From Roseicyclus persicicus (lineage in GTDB: Bacteria; Pseudomonadota; Alphaproteobacteria; Rhodobacterales; Rhodobacteraceae): a DNA stretch of 64,000 bases. The number at the start of each line of letters is the position of its first letter. Positions within the stretch are counted from its first letter, which is position 1. Of this stretch, positions 8,108-15,741 are shown one piece after another. The notes beneath the pieces are model-generated. The model searched no databases. It was not told where the DNA came from and saw nothing but the letters and a program-made list of their open reading frames with translations. Position numbers and translations under genes: made by a program. The stretch spans positions 372,001 through 436,000 of the forward strand of contig NZ_JAAZQQ010000001.1 in assembly GCF_012395815.1 (NCBI RefSeq), given 5' to 3'.

Positions 8108-9736
8108 ATGGACAGGGCGGATGTCATCGTGATCGGCGCGGGGCTCGCGGGCCTCGTCGTGGCCTGGCACGCGGCCGAGCGGGGCCGCCGCGTCCTGCTC
8201 CTCGACCAGGAGGGGCCGCAATCCATCGGCGGGCAGGCGTGGTGGAGCCTCGGTGGCCTGTTCATGGTCGACACGCCGGAACAGCGCCGGCTGCGCATCG
8301 CCGACAGCCGCGACCTTGCCGCCCGCGACTGGATGGGGTCGGCGCAGTTCGACCGGCCGGAGGACGCCAACCCGCGCGCCTGGGCCGAGGCCTACCTCGA
8401 CTTCGCCGCCGGGCCGATGCGGTCCTACCTGCACGGCCTCGGGATGCGCTGGTTCCCGGTCGTCGGCTGGGCCGAGCGCCGCTATGCCCCGCAGGGCCAC
8501 GGCAATTCCGTCCCGCGCTTCCACATCACCTGGGGCACCGGCACGGGCGTGGTGAAGCCCTACGCCGCCCGCGTCACCGGCCACCCGCGGATCACGCTGG
8601 CCTTCCGCCGCCGTGTCACGGCGCTGATTGTCGAGGCGGGCGCGGTCACGGGGGTGGAGGGCGACATCCTGGCGGACGACGCCGCACCCATCGGGGCGGC
8701 GACCAACCGCACCGTCACCGGCCATTTCATTGCCAAGGCCGAGGCCGTGGTGATCGCCTCGGGCGGCATCGGCGGCAATCACGCGCTGGTCCGCGCCGCC
8801 TGGCCGGTGGATCGCCTTGGGCCGCCCCCAGCCCGCATGGTCTCGGGCGTGCCGGCCTATGTCGACGGCGCGATGCTCGGCACGGCCGAGGCCGCCGGCG
8901 CGCAGGTCATCAACCGCGACCGGATGTGGCACTATTGCGAGGGCCTGAGGAACTGGGATCCGATCTGGCCCAACCACGGCATCCGCATCCTGCCCGGCCC
9001 ATCGTCGCTCTGGCTCGACGCCACCGGCGAGCGGCTGGAGCCGCCCTGTTTCCCCGGCTTCGACACGCTGGGCACGCTTCGGCGCATCCTGTCCACCGGC
9101 CACGCCCACAGCTGGTTCCTCCTGACGCAATCCATCATCGAGAAGGAATTCGCGCTGTCGGGGTCGGAACAGAACCCCGACCTCACCTCGGGCCGCTGGC
9201 TGGCGGTGCTGCGCGAACGGCTGGGCAAGGGGGCGACGCGGGCGGTGGAGGCGTTCAAGGCGAAGGGCGAGGATTTCGTCGTGGCGACCGACCTCGACAC
9301 CCTCGTCGCCGGCATGAGCCGGATCACGCCCGAGGCCCCGCTCGACGCGGGCCGGATCCGCCAGCAGGTCGAGGCCCGCGACGCCGCCGTCCTCGGCGGC
9401 CCGCCCGACCCGCAGGTCACCGCCATCCACGCCGCCCGCCACTACCTTGGCGACCGGCTGATCCGCACCGCGAAGCCCCATCGCCTGCTCGACCCCGCCC
9501 ACGGCCCCCTCATCGCCGTCCGCCTCAACATCCTGACCCGCAAGTCGCTGGGCGGGCTGCACACCGACCTGTCCGCCCGCGTCCTGCGCCCCGACGGCCG
9601 GCCGCTGCCCGGCCTCCATGCCGCGGGTGAGGCCGCGGGGTTCGGCGGCGGCGGGCACCACGGCTACAACGCCCTCGAAGGCACCTTCCTCGGCGGCTGC
9701 ATCTTCTCGGGCCGGACGGCGGGTGAGGCGGTCTGA
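8108..9736 (+). CDS. FAD-binding dehydrogenase (fumarate reductase/ketosteroid dehydrogenase-like flavoprotein)
   Basis: A 542-residue single-chain flavoprotein. The dinucleotide-binding start is MDRADVIVIGAGLAGLV, with GxGxxG at about 10-15; the middle ASGGIGGNHALVRAAWP and the C-terminal LHAAGEAAGFGGGGHHGYN (about 505-523) are typical of soluble FAD-dependent 3-ketosteroid dehydrogenase or fumarate-reductase-like proteins. It probably oxidises or reduces a C=C bond next to a carbonyl; the substrate is unknown. ATG 8108 is preferred because GGGAGAGG lies five bases upstream, rather than the in-frame ATG at 8087. It diverges from the VOC gene across 154 bp. Confidence 0.88.
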   Translation: MDRADVIVIGAGLAGLVVAWHAAERGRRVLLLDQEGPQSIGGQAWWSLGGLFMVDTPEQRRLRIADSRDLAARDWMGSAQFDRPEDANPRAWAEAYLDFAAGPMRSYLHGLGMRWFPVVGWAERRYAPQGHGNSVPRFHITWGTGTGVVKPYAARVTGHPRITLAFRRRVTALIVEAGAVTGVEGDILADDAAPIGAATNRTVTGHFIAKAEAVVIASGGIGGNHALVRAAWPVDRLGPPPARMVSGVPAYVDGAMLGTAEAAGAQVINRDRMWHYCEGLRNWDPIWPNHGIRILPGPSSLWLDATGERLEPPCFPGFDTLGTLRRILSTGHAHSWFLLTQSIIEKEFALSGSEQNPDLTSGRWLAVLRERLGKGATRAVEAFKAKGEDFVVATDLDTLVAGMSRITPEAPLDAGRIRQQVEARDAAVLGGPPDPQVTAIHAARHYLGDRLIRTAKPHRLLDPAHGPLIAVRLNILTRKSLGGLHTDLSARVLRPDGRPLPGLHAAGEAAGFGGGGHHGYNALEGTFLGGCIFSGRTAGEAV

Positions 9737-9790
9737 ATCACGCCATCCGCCGGCCCTTTTGCCGCCCAACGCCACGGCTAATCGCGCGGC

Positions 9791-10123
9791 ATGGACAACG
9801 ACAGCCCGATCCGATTCCTCACCCCGCCGGACCGCCCTGTTCCGTCCGCCCCGGCGGGGGATGCGCTCGACCCGGTGGCCCTCGCGGTGCTGGTCGCGAT
9901 CGGCCTGGGGTTGTTGTTCTGGGCGGGTCTCGCCCGGCGCGCCGCCCGCCGCCTCGCGGCGCCTGCACGGGCGCGGCGGTCCTGCCGGTGGTATCTCGAC
10001 CGGCGGCGCCACGGCGTGCCCATGGCACGCTTCACCTGCGCGGCCTGCGGGGTCGAGGCCTATTCGCAGGACGGCCTGCCGCCCAAGGAGTGCAAGCGCG
10101 CGTGGCGCCCGGCCTCGCTCTGA
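9791..10123 (+). CDS. Small membrane protein with a cysteine-containing C-terminal tail
   Basis: An ORF of 110 codons. Residues about 25-48 form one hydrophobic helix (DPVALAVLVAIGLGLLFWAGL), followed by a very basic stretch and a C-terminal cytoplasmic-looking tail, RFTCAACGVEAYSQDG, then KECKRAW. The CxxC plus a third cysteine could bind a metal. The tail is more ordered in composition than expected for a chance ORF. No family name is recognised and no strong ribosome-binding site is visible before ATG 9791. Confidence 0.65.
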   Translation: MDNDSPIRFLTPPDRPVPSAPAGDALDPVALAVLVAIGLGLLFWAGLARRAARRLAAPARARRSCRWYLDRRRHGVPMARFTCAACGVEAYSQDGLPPKECKRAWRPASL

Positions 10124-10211
10124 TCCGGCCGGTCGCTTCCGGTTTCCCCGCCTTGCCCCGGGGCACCCCAGCGCCGACCCTGTGCCGGCCACGACTCCGA
10201 GGACCTAGCCC

Positions 10212-11642
10212 ATGCGCGCCACCGGCACCCGTTTCCTGATCGTGGGGCTCCTCGCCCTCCTGATGTTCATCCCGCTGTTCTTCGTCTCGGCGGTGATCGA
10301 CGACCGGGCCGAGTTCAGCCGCCGGGCCGTCAGCGAGGTGGGCTTCGAATGGGGCGGCAGCCAGCTGCTGTCCGGCCCGGTCCTGATCATCCCGGTGGAG
10401 GGCCCGGTGACCATCTCCGAACTGGTCCCCGTGATCGACCCCGCCACCGGCGAGACCCGGCAGGAGACCCGGACCCGCACCGAGACGCGGCCGCGCCAGC
10501 CTGTCCACCTGCTGCCCGAGGATTTCACCCTCGACATCGCCACCACGACCGAGATCCGCAGCCGCGGCATCTTCGACGTGCCGGTCTACACCGGCACCGC
10601 CGAGGCGCGGTTCGGTTTCGACCCGGAGGCGGCCGCCGCGCTTCTGTCCGACGGCGAGCGCCTGCTCTGGGACGCCGCCACCCTGCGCGTCACGGTCTCG
10701 GAGAACCGCGCGCTCCGGGGCGAGACCATTCTGACGCTCGACGGCCGCCCGGTGCCGCTGGAACCGCGTGCCGACGGCATCGCCGGCGTCACCGCCCGCC
10801 TCGGCGACCCCCGCGCGGCCACGGACTACGCCCTGACGCTGGGCTTCAACGGCGCGGCCGAGCTGCGGGCCACCCCGATGGGGCGCAGCACCACCGTCAC
10901 CATGCAGAGCGACTGGCCGCACCCGAGCTTCGACGGTGCCTTCCTGCCCGACCGCTCGGAGGTGACGGAGCAGGGGTTCACCGCGACCTGGACGATCCCG
11001 CATCTCGCCCGCCCGCTGCCGCAGGCCGCGCGCGAGGATTACGACGGCATCGCGCGGCAGGGCTCGGCCTTCGGGGTGCGGTTCTTCCAGCCCAACGACT
11101 TCTACCAGCAGGCGTTCCGCGCCGCGCGCTACGGCATCCTGTTTATCGCGCTGACCTTCCTGACCGTGCTGCTGATCGAGGGGCGGGCGGGGCGGCCCAC
11201 CCACCCGGTGCAGTACATCCTGATCGGGTTGGCGCAGTCGGTCTTCGTCCTGCTGATGGTGTCCTACGCCGAGCAGATCGGCTTCGGCCCCGCCTATGCC
11301 CTGTCGGCCGGGGCGACGACGGCGCTGCTCACGCTGTTCGGCTGGGTCGGGTTGAAGCTCGGGCGGCGCAGCCTGGTGCTCGGCATCATGCTGGCGGTGA
11401 CCTACGGGGTGCTCTACCTGATCCTGCGCTCGGCCGATTACGCGCTGCTGGCGGGTTCGACGCTGGCCTTCGTGGCGCTGGCGCTGACCATGATCCTGAC
11501 CCGGAACGAGGACTGGTACGGCCCCGAGGGTCCGGGCCGTCCCTGGTTCGGGGGCAAGCGCCCCGACCCCGCGCCGGGCGACCTGCCACAGCCCGCGGGG
11601 CCTGTGCCGGAGGGGCCGGGCGCGGCGATGCGCGGGCGGTAG
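10212..11642 (+). CDS. creD: Inner membrane protein CreD family
   Basis: A 476-residue member of the CreD family, whose overproduction in enterobacteria affects envelope integrity and beta-lactam/colicin responses; the molecular role is unsettled. One membrane segment lies at residues about 7-28 (FLIVGLLALLMFIPLFFVSA), then a large periplasmic beta-rich domain to about 310, then five closely spaced helices ending near 440. The conserved N-terminal segment SAVIDDRAEFSRRAVSEV is typical. No creB/creC two-component genes are present, so control differs from E. coli. The C-terminal 45 residues are proline-rich and unstructured. Confidence 0.93.
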   Translation: MRATGTRFLIVGLLALLMFIPLFFVSAVIDDRAEFSRRAVSEVGFEWGGSQLLSGPVLIIPVEGPVTISELVPVIDPATGETRQETRTRTETRPRQPVHLLPEDFTLDIATTTEIRSRGIFDVPVYTGTAEARFGFDPEAAAALLSDGERLLWDAATLRVTVSENRALRGETILTLDGRPVPLEPRADGIAGVTARLGDPRAATDYALTLGFNGAAELRATPMGRSTTVTMQSDWPHPSFDGAFLPDRSEVTEQGFTATWTIPHLARPLPQAAREDYDGIARQGSAFGVRFFQPNDFYQQAFRAARYGILFIALTFLTVLLIEGRAGRPTHPVQYILIGLAQSVFVLLMVSYAEQIGFGPAYALSAGATTALLTLFGWVGLKLGRRSLVLGIMLAVTYGVLYLILRSADYALLAGSTLAFVALALTMILTRNEDWYGPEGPGRPWFGGKRPDPAPGDLPQPAGPVPEGPGAAMRGR

Positions 11643-11949
11643 CGCGCACGGGACAAGCCATTGTTTTCGTGACATGATCCGGGTGTGCCGGGGGTGCGTC
11701 GCCCGGCACTTGTCCACAGGGCTGCCGCCACGTCAGGCGCACAAGAAAAAAAACACCGGCCCTGCGAAAAAAACCTCTTGCTTCAGATCGGCACTGGCCT
11801 CATATCGCCCCGCAAGACGCCAACGCACGCGCCTCTGTCACGGGTGGTAATCCGGGTCACCGGCCTAACCATCGCAGTTACGTAGCGACGGTAACGTCTC
11901 CCTTGGAACTTTGTGGGGCCTTCTCGCCCCCGGTCTTTCGGAGATGACC
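11643..11949 (+). promoter_or_regulatory. Long leader region before the ornithine decarboxylase-like gene
   Basis: This 307-bp gap holds no convincing gene. A weak promoter candidate is TTGCTT (11778-11783), 17 bp, CATATC (11801-11806). Downstream, several short stems can form: GGTG/CACC around 11842-11862, GTTAC/GTAAC around 11878-11900, and GGGGC/GCCCC around 11923-11938, the last about 12 bases before the start region. Alphaproteobacterial ornithine decarboxylase genes are known to carry a conserved RNA leader (the speF motif); this region is in the right place, but I could not confirm the consensus by eye. A 58-codon arginine-rich frame (11674-11850) also lies here. Confidence 0.35.
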
Positions 11950-13119
11950 ATGACCGCTACGTACGCCGATTTCTCGGCCTCCTTTGCCGTTCCGTCCGCT
12001 CGTCTCGAGGGCTTCATCGCCGCGCACCAGTTCGAGCGTCCGACGCTCGTGATCGACCTCGACCGGGTCGAGACCCAGTACCGCGCCCTGGCCACCGGCC
12101 TCGGCCCGGCGGCGATCCACTACGCGGTCAAGGCAAACCCCGCGCCCGAGATCATCGACCGCCTGATCGCGCTCGGCTCGCACTTCGACGCCGCCTCCCG
12201 CGGGGAGATCGAGCTGTGCCTCGGCCTCGGCGCGCACCCCGACACGATTTCCTTCGGCAACACCGTCAAGCGCGTGTCCGACATCGCCTTCGCGCACCGC
12301 GCGGGCATCACCCTGTTCGCCGCCGACGCGTCGGAGGAGATCGAGAAGATCGCCGCGCACGCCCCCGGCGCCGAGGTCTACATCCGCCTGCTGGTCGAGG
12401 CCTCGGGCGCCGACTGGCCGCTGACGCGCAAGTTCGGCACCACCCGCGACACCGCGCTGCGCCTGATGGCGCAGGCGCGCGACCTCGGCCTGCGCCCGGC
12501 GGGCCTCAGCTTCCACGTGGGCTCGCAGACCCGCGACCCGGCGATGTGGGGTGCCACGCTCGACCAGGTGGCCGCCGTGTGGCAGGCCGCCGAGGAGGCG
12601 GGCTTCGCGCTCGACCTGCTGAACATCGGCGGCGGCTTCCCGGCCTTCTACGGCGAGGCGATCCCGCACCCGACGGCCTATGCCGGCGCGGTGATGGCGC
12701 AGGTGGCGCAGCGTTTCCCCGAGGGCATCCGCATCATGGCCGAGCCCGGCCGCGGCATGGTCGCCGAGGCCGGCATGATCGCCGCCGAGGTGCTGCTGGT
12801 GGCGCGCAAGTCCGAGGACGACCTGCACCGCTGGGTCTACCTCGACATCGGCAAGTTCTCGGGCCTGGCCGAGACCATGGACGAGGCGATCCGCTACCAG
12901 TTCGTCACGCCCCACGACGGCGAGGCGACCGGCCCCTGCATCCTCGCGGGCCCGTCCTGCGACAGCGCCGACGTGCTCTATGAAAAGCGCCCGGTGGCGC
13001 TGCCCATGGCGCTCAAGTCGGGCGACCGGGTGCTGATCCGCAACTGCGGCGCCTACACCTCGTCCTACTCGTCGGTCGGCTTCAACGGCTTCCCCCCGCT
13101 GGACGTCGTCGTCATCTGA
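11950..13119 (+). CDS. Fold type III PLP decarboxylase, ornithine decarboxylase-like
   Basis: The enzyme probably decarboxylates ornithine to putrescine (some relatives also accept lysine). It has 389 residues in two parts: an alanine-racemase-like TIM barrel with PLP-lysine K61 in IHYAVKAN, the glycine loop LLNIGGGFP, and EPGRGMVAEAG; then a C-terminal beta domain carrying the active-site cysteine in GPSCDSADVLYEK (C337) and the dimer-interface motif CGAYTSSYSSVGFNGF. ATG 11950 has GGAG six bases upstream, whereas ATG 11944 would abut it. A strong hairpin follows at 13127. A second, more divergent paralogue lies at 40357. Confidence 0.92.
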   Translation: MTATYADFSASFAVPSARLEGFIAAHQFERPTLVIDLDRVETQYRALATGLGPAAIHYAVKANPAPEIIDRLIALGSHFDAASRGEIELCLGLGAHPDTISFGNTVKRVSDIAFAHRAGITLFAADASEEIEKIAAHAPGAEVYIRLLVEASGADWPLTRKFGTTRDTALRLMAQARDLGLRPAGLSFHVGSQTRDPAMWGATLDQVAAVWQAAEEAGFALDLLNIGGGFPAFYGEAIPHPTAYAGAVMAQVAQRFPEGIRIMAEPGRGMVAEAGMIAAEVLLVARKSEDDLHRWVYLDIGKFSGLAETMDEAIRYQFVTPHDGEATGPCILAGPSCDSADVLYEKRPVALPMALKSGDRVLIRNCGAYTSSYSSVGFNGFPPLDVVVI

Positions 13120-13126
13120 TCCCGCT

Positions 13127-13165
13127 CCCCGCCCGGCTGTTCCGATCCGTCGCAGCCGGGCGGGG
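13127..13165 (+). terminator. Hairpin terminator after the decarboxylase gene
   Basis: A perfect 13-bp stem (CCCCGCCCGGCTG at 13127-13139 with CAGCCGGGCGGGG at 13153-13165) and 13-base loop sits eight bases past the decarboxylase stop. There is no U-run afterwards, as is common for terminators in such GC-rich genomes. Confidence 0.6.
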
Positions 13166-13235
13166 TCCGTGGCCGCTGGCCATGCGCCCCGCAGCGCGCT
13201 AATGCTGGGCCAGTCCGGGAAATTGGCGCGCCCCC

Positions 13236-14162
13236 ATGCAAGTCTACCTGCCCATCGCCGAGGTCAGCGTGAACGCGCTGATGCTGCTCGGGCTGGGCGG
13301 GCTGGTCGGCATCCTGTCGGGAATGTTCGGCGTCGGCGGCGGCTTCCTGATCACGCCCTTGCTGTTCTTCGTCGGCATCCCGCCCGCGGTGGCGGTGGCG
13401 ACCTCGACCAACCAGATCGTCGCCTCGTCGGTGTCCGGCGTGCTGGCGCATCTCAAGCGCAAGACCGTCGACCTGAAGATGGGCAGCGTGCTGCTTGCGG
13501 GCGGTCTCGTCGGCACGGCGGTTGGCGTGCAGGTCTTTGCGGCGCTGGCGCGGCTGGGGCAGGTCGATCTGCTGGTGCAGCTGTGCTACGTCGTGTTCCT
13601 GGGCGTGATCGGCGCGCTGATGCTGGTCGAGAGCCTGCGCGCCGCCCGCCGCGCGCGCCGGCCCGGCGCGCCGCAGCCCGGGCCGCGCAAGGCGCGGGGC
13701 TGGCTGCAGATGCTGCCCTTCAAGATGCGGTTCCGGACCTCGGGCCTCTACATCTCGGTGATCCCGCCGCTGCTGGTGGGGGCCTTCGTCGGGCTGCTGG
13801 CGGCGATCATGGGGGTGGGCGGCGGCTTCGTGATGGTGCCGGCGATGATCTACCTGCTGGGGATGCCGACCAAGGTGGTGGTGGGCACCTCGCTGTTCCA
13901 GATCATCTTCGTCACCGGGGCGGCGACCGTGATGCACGCGACGACGAACTACTCGGTCGACATGATCCTGGCGCTGCTGCTGATCCTCGGCGGCGTGATC
14001 GGGGCGCAGGTGGGCACCCGGATCGGGGTCAAGATGAAGGCCGAGAACCTGCGCATCCTGCTGGCGCTGATGGTGCTGCTGGTCTGCGGGCGGCTGGCGC
14101 TGGACCTGGTGCTGGAGCCCGCCGAGCTCTATTCCATCGCCGAGGCGAGGGCGGGGCGGTGA
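13236..14162 (+). CDS. TSUP-family sulfite/organosulfonate exporter (TauE/SafE)
   Basis: A 308-residue integral membrane protein with two repeats of the TauE/SafE pattern, each opening with a glycine-rich helix hairpin: GILSGMFGVGGGFLITPLL near 24-42 and GLLAAIMGVGGGFVMVPAM near 186-204. About eight membrane helices are expected. TSUP proteins move anions such as sulfite, sulfoacetate or thiosulfate; the substrate is not readable here. The stop overlaps the GTG start of the TIGR02186 gene, so both proteins are made together and may function together. Confidence 0.92.
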   Translation: MQVYLPIAEVSVNALMLLGLGGLVGILSGMFGVGGGFLITPLLFFVGIPPAVAVATSTNQIVASSVSGVLAHLKRKTVDLKMGSVLLAGGLVGTAVGVQVFAALARLGQVDLLVQLCYVVFLGVIGALMLVESLRAARRARRPGAPQPGPRKARGWLQMLPFKMRFRTSGLYISVIPPLLVGAFVGLLAAIMGVGGGFVMVPAMIYLLGMPTKVVVGTSLFQIIFVTGAATVMHATTNYSVDMILALLLILGGVIGAQVGTRIGVKMKAENLRILLALMVLLVCGRLALDLVLEPAELYSIAEARAGR

Positions 14163-14920
14163 GGGGGCGGCTCCTCGCGCTGCTCGTCGCCGTGCTGGGC
14201 CTCGGCGCCCCGGCCGGATCGGAGACGGTGGTCGCGGGTCTGAGCCAGGAGGCGATCTCGATCACCGCGAATTTCGAGGGCTCGGAGATCCTGATCTTCG
14301 GCGCCGTGCGCCGCGACGCCCCGCCGCCCGGCGCGGCGCCGATGGAGGTGATCATCACCGTGCAGGGCCCCAGCCGCCCGGTCACCGTGCGCCGCAAGGA
14401 CCGCCGCTTCGGCATCTGGGTGAACACCGACCTGTCCGAGATCGACCTGGCACCGACCTTCTACGCGGTCTCGACCACCGGGCCGCTCGAGGCGGTGCTG
14501 ACCCAGACCGAGGACCTGCGGCACCGGGTGTCGGTCCCGCGGGCGATCCGGGCCGTGGGCACCGGCCTGATCGACCAGGAGAGCTTTACCGAGGCGCTGG
14601 TGCGCATCCGCACCGAGGGCGGCGCCTACCAGCTGAACGAGGGGGCGGTGCGGTTCCGCGAGGAGACGCTGTTCGACACCGCCGTGCATCTGCCCGCCGC
14701 CCTGACCGAGGGGGATTACCTGACCCGGATCTTCCTGACCCGGGACGGCGAGGTGGTGGACCTGTTCGAGCAGTCGATCCCGGTGCGCAAGGTCGGGATC
14801 GAGCGGGCGATCTACACGCTCGCGCAGGAGCGGCCGCTGGTCTACGGGCTCCTGTCGCTGGTCATCGCGGCGGCGGCGGGCTGGGCGGCCTCGGCGCTGT
14901 TCCGGTACATCCGGAGCTGA
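14159..14920 (+). CDS. TIGR02186 family membrane-anchored protein
   Basis: A protein of 253 residues recognised as TIGR02186, an alphaproteobacterial family almost always next to a TauE/SafE exporter. It has an N-terminal signal (VRGRLLALLVAVLGLGAPAGS), a periplasmic beta-rich body containing the family segment ITANFEGSEILIFGA (about 38-52) and RRFGIWVNTD, and one C-terminal helix (about 225-248, YGLLSLVIAAAAGWAASALF). The GTG start at 14159 overlaps the upstream TGA as GTGA. A periplasmic partner or ligand-handling role for the exporter is an inference from conserved pairing. Confidence 0.9.
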   Translation: MRGRLLALLVAVLGLGAPAGSETVVAGLSQEAISITANFEGSEILIFGAVRRDAPPPGAAPMEVIITVQGPSRPVTVRRKDRRFGIWVNTDLSEIDLAPTFYAVSTTGPLEAVLTQTEDLRHRVSVPRAIRAVGTGLIDQESFTEALVRIRTEGGAYQLNEGAVRFREETLFDTAVHLPAALTEGDYLTRIFLTRDGEVVDLFEQSIPVRKVGIERAIYTLAQERPLVYGLLSLVIAAAAGWAASALFRYIRS

Positions 14921-14933
14921 GGGGGGCGTTGCC

Positions 14934-14950
14934 GGGGGGCTCTGCCCCCC
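14934..14950 (+). terminator. Hairpin after the TauE/TIGR02186 operon
   Basis: GGGGGGC-TCT-GCCCCCC, a 7-bp stem with three-base loop, starts 14 bases after the TIGR02186 stop and is followed by a second hairpin, CGCCCG-TTC-CGGGCG (14953-14967). Together they form a plausible terminator and lead into the intergenic element described next. Confidence 0.5.
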
Positions 14951-14970
14951 GTCGCCCGTTCCGGGCGCCT

Positions 14971-15000
14971 CCCCCCGGAGTATTTGGAAAGCAAAGATGA
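14971..15000 (+). repeat. Intergenic element, copy A (CCCCGGAGTATTTGGAAAGC...)
   Basis: This 30-base segment reads as a C-run, GGAGTATTTGGAAAGC, then AAAGATGA. It lies between the convergent TIGR02186 and SDR genes, after a G-rich hairpin. Closely similar segments occur at 36883-36918 and, on the other strand, at 44200-44229. The AAAGATG end resembles a start codon but no gene begins here. Confidence 0.6.
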
Positions 15001-15006
15001 GGGGGG

Positions 15007-15741
15007 TCAGCCGCGGCCGACGTAGGGCATCTTGGTCGCCATGATGGTCTGGAACAGGATGTTGGCCGAGGGCGGCAGGTCGGCCATCAGGCGGACGGCG
15101 CGGGCGACGTCGGCCACGTCCATCACCTCGGGGGGCGCGTCGCCGCGCGCCATCGCCTGGGCGGCGGCGTCGCGCAGGAGGTCGGTTTCCGCGTTGCCGA
15201 TGTCGATCTGGCCGCAGGCGATGTCGTAGGGGCGCCCGTCGAGCGCGATCTGTTTCGTGAGCCCGGTGATGGCGTGCTTCGTGGCCGTGTAGGGGGCCGC
15301 GCCCGCGCGGGGGGCGTGGGCCGAGATCGAGCCGTTGTTCAGGATGCGCCCGCCCTGCGGGTCCTGCCGCCGCATGATGCGGAAGGCCATGCGCGCGCAG
15401 AGGAACATGCCGGTCAGGTTCACCTCGACCGCGCGGCGCCAGTCCTCGACCGCGATCTCGTCGAGGGGGGCCGTGGGGGTGAAGACGCCCGCGTTGTTGA
15501 ACAGCGCGTCGAGCCGGCCGGTGGCCTCGGCGAAGTCGTGGAAGGCGACCTGCACGGCGTCGGCGTCGGTCACGTCGAGGGGGAGCGGGATGGCGCGGTT
15601 GCCGTAAGGCGCGGCCATCGCCTGCAGCAGGTCGGCGCGGCGGGCGGCGAGGCCCACGGTCCAGCCGGCGGCCAGCATCTCGTGGGCGACGGCGGCGCCG
15701 ATGCCGGAGCTGGCGCCGGTCACGATCATGGTGCGGGTCAT
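15007..15741 (-). CDS. Short-chain dehydrogenase/reductase (SDR)
   Basis: A 244-residue classical SDR oxidoreductase. The NAD(P)-binding motif is VTGASSGIG (7-15), the NNAG element is FNNAGVF near 88-94, and catalytic residues appear as the serine of ILNNGSISAHA (about 140) and YTATK (about 156-160). Substrate unknown. ATG 15741 follows AAGGAGACGAGGC and overlaps the helicase stop as ATGA (15738-15741), so it is coupled to the helicase gene upstream, an odd functional pair. The convergent TIGR02186 gene ends 86 bp away. Confidence 0.9.
   Translation of the reverse strand: MTRTMIVTGASSGIGAAVAHEMLAAGWTVGLAARRADLLQAMAAPYGNRAIPLPLDVTDADAVQVAFHDFAEATGRLDALFNNAGVFTPTAPLDEIAVEDWRRAVEVNLTGMFLCARMAFRIMRRQDPQGGRILNNGSISAHAPRAGAAPYTATKHAITGLTKQIALDGRPYDIACGQIDIGNAETDLLRDAAAQAMARGDAPPEVMDVADVARAVRLMADLPPSANILFQTIMATKMPYVGRG

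Noticed and set aside
8081-10192. Very long open frame antisense to the FAD dehydrogenase gene
   Set aside because: Shadow of codon bias in GC-rich DNA: product is Arg/Gly/Pro-rich with no family motif, while the plus strand encodes a complete flavoprotein.
11710-11718. DnaA-box-like TTGTCCACA
   Set aside because: A single near-match with no AT-rich unwinding region, other boxes or dnaA/gidA/hemE context; not evidence of an origin.
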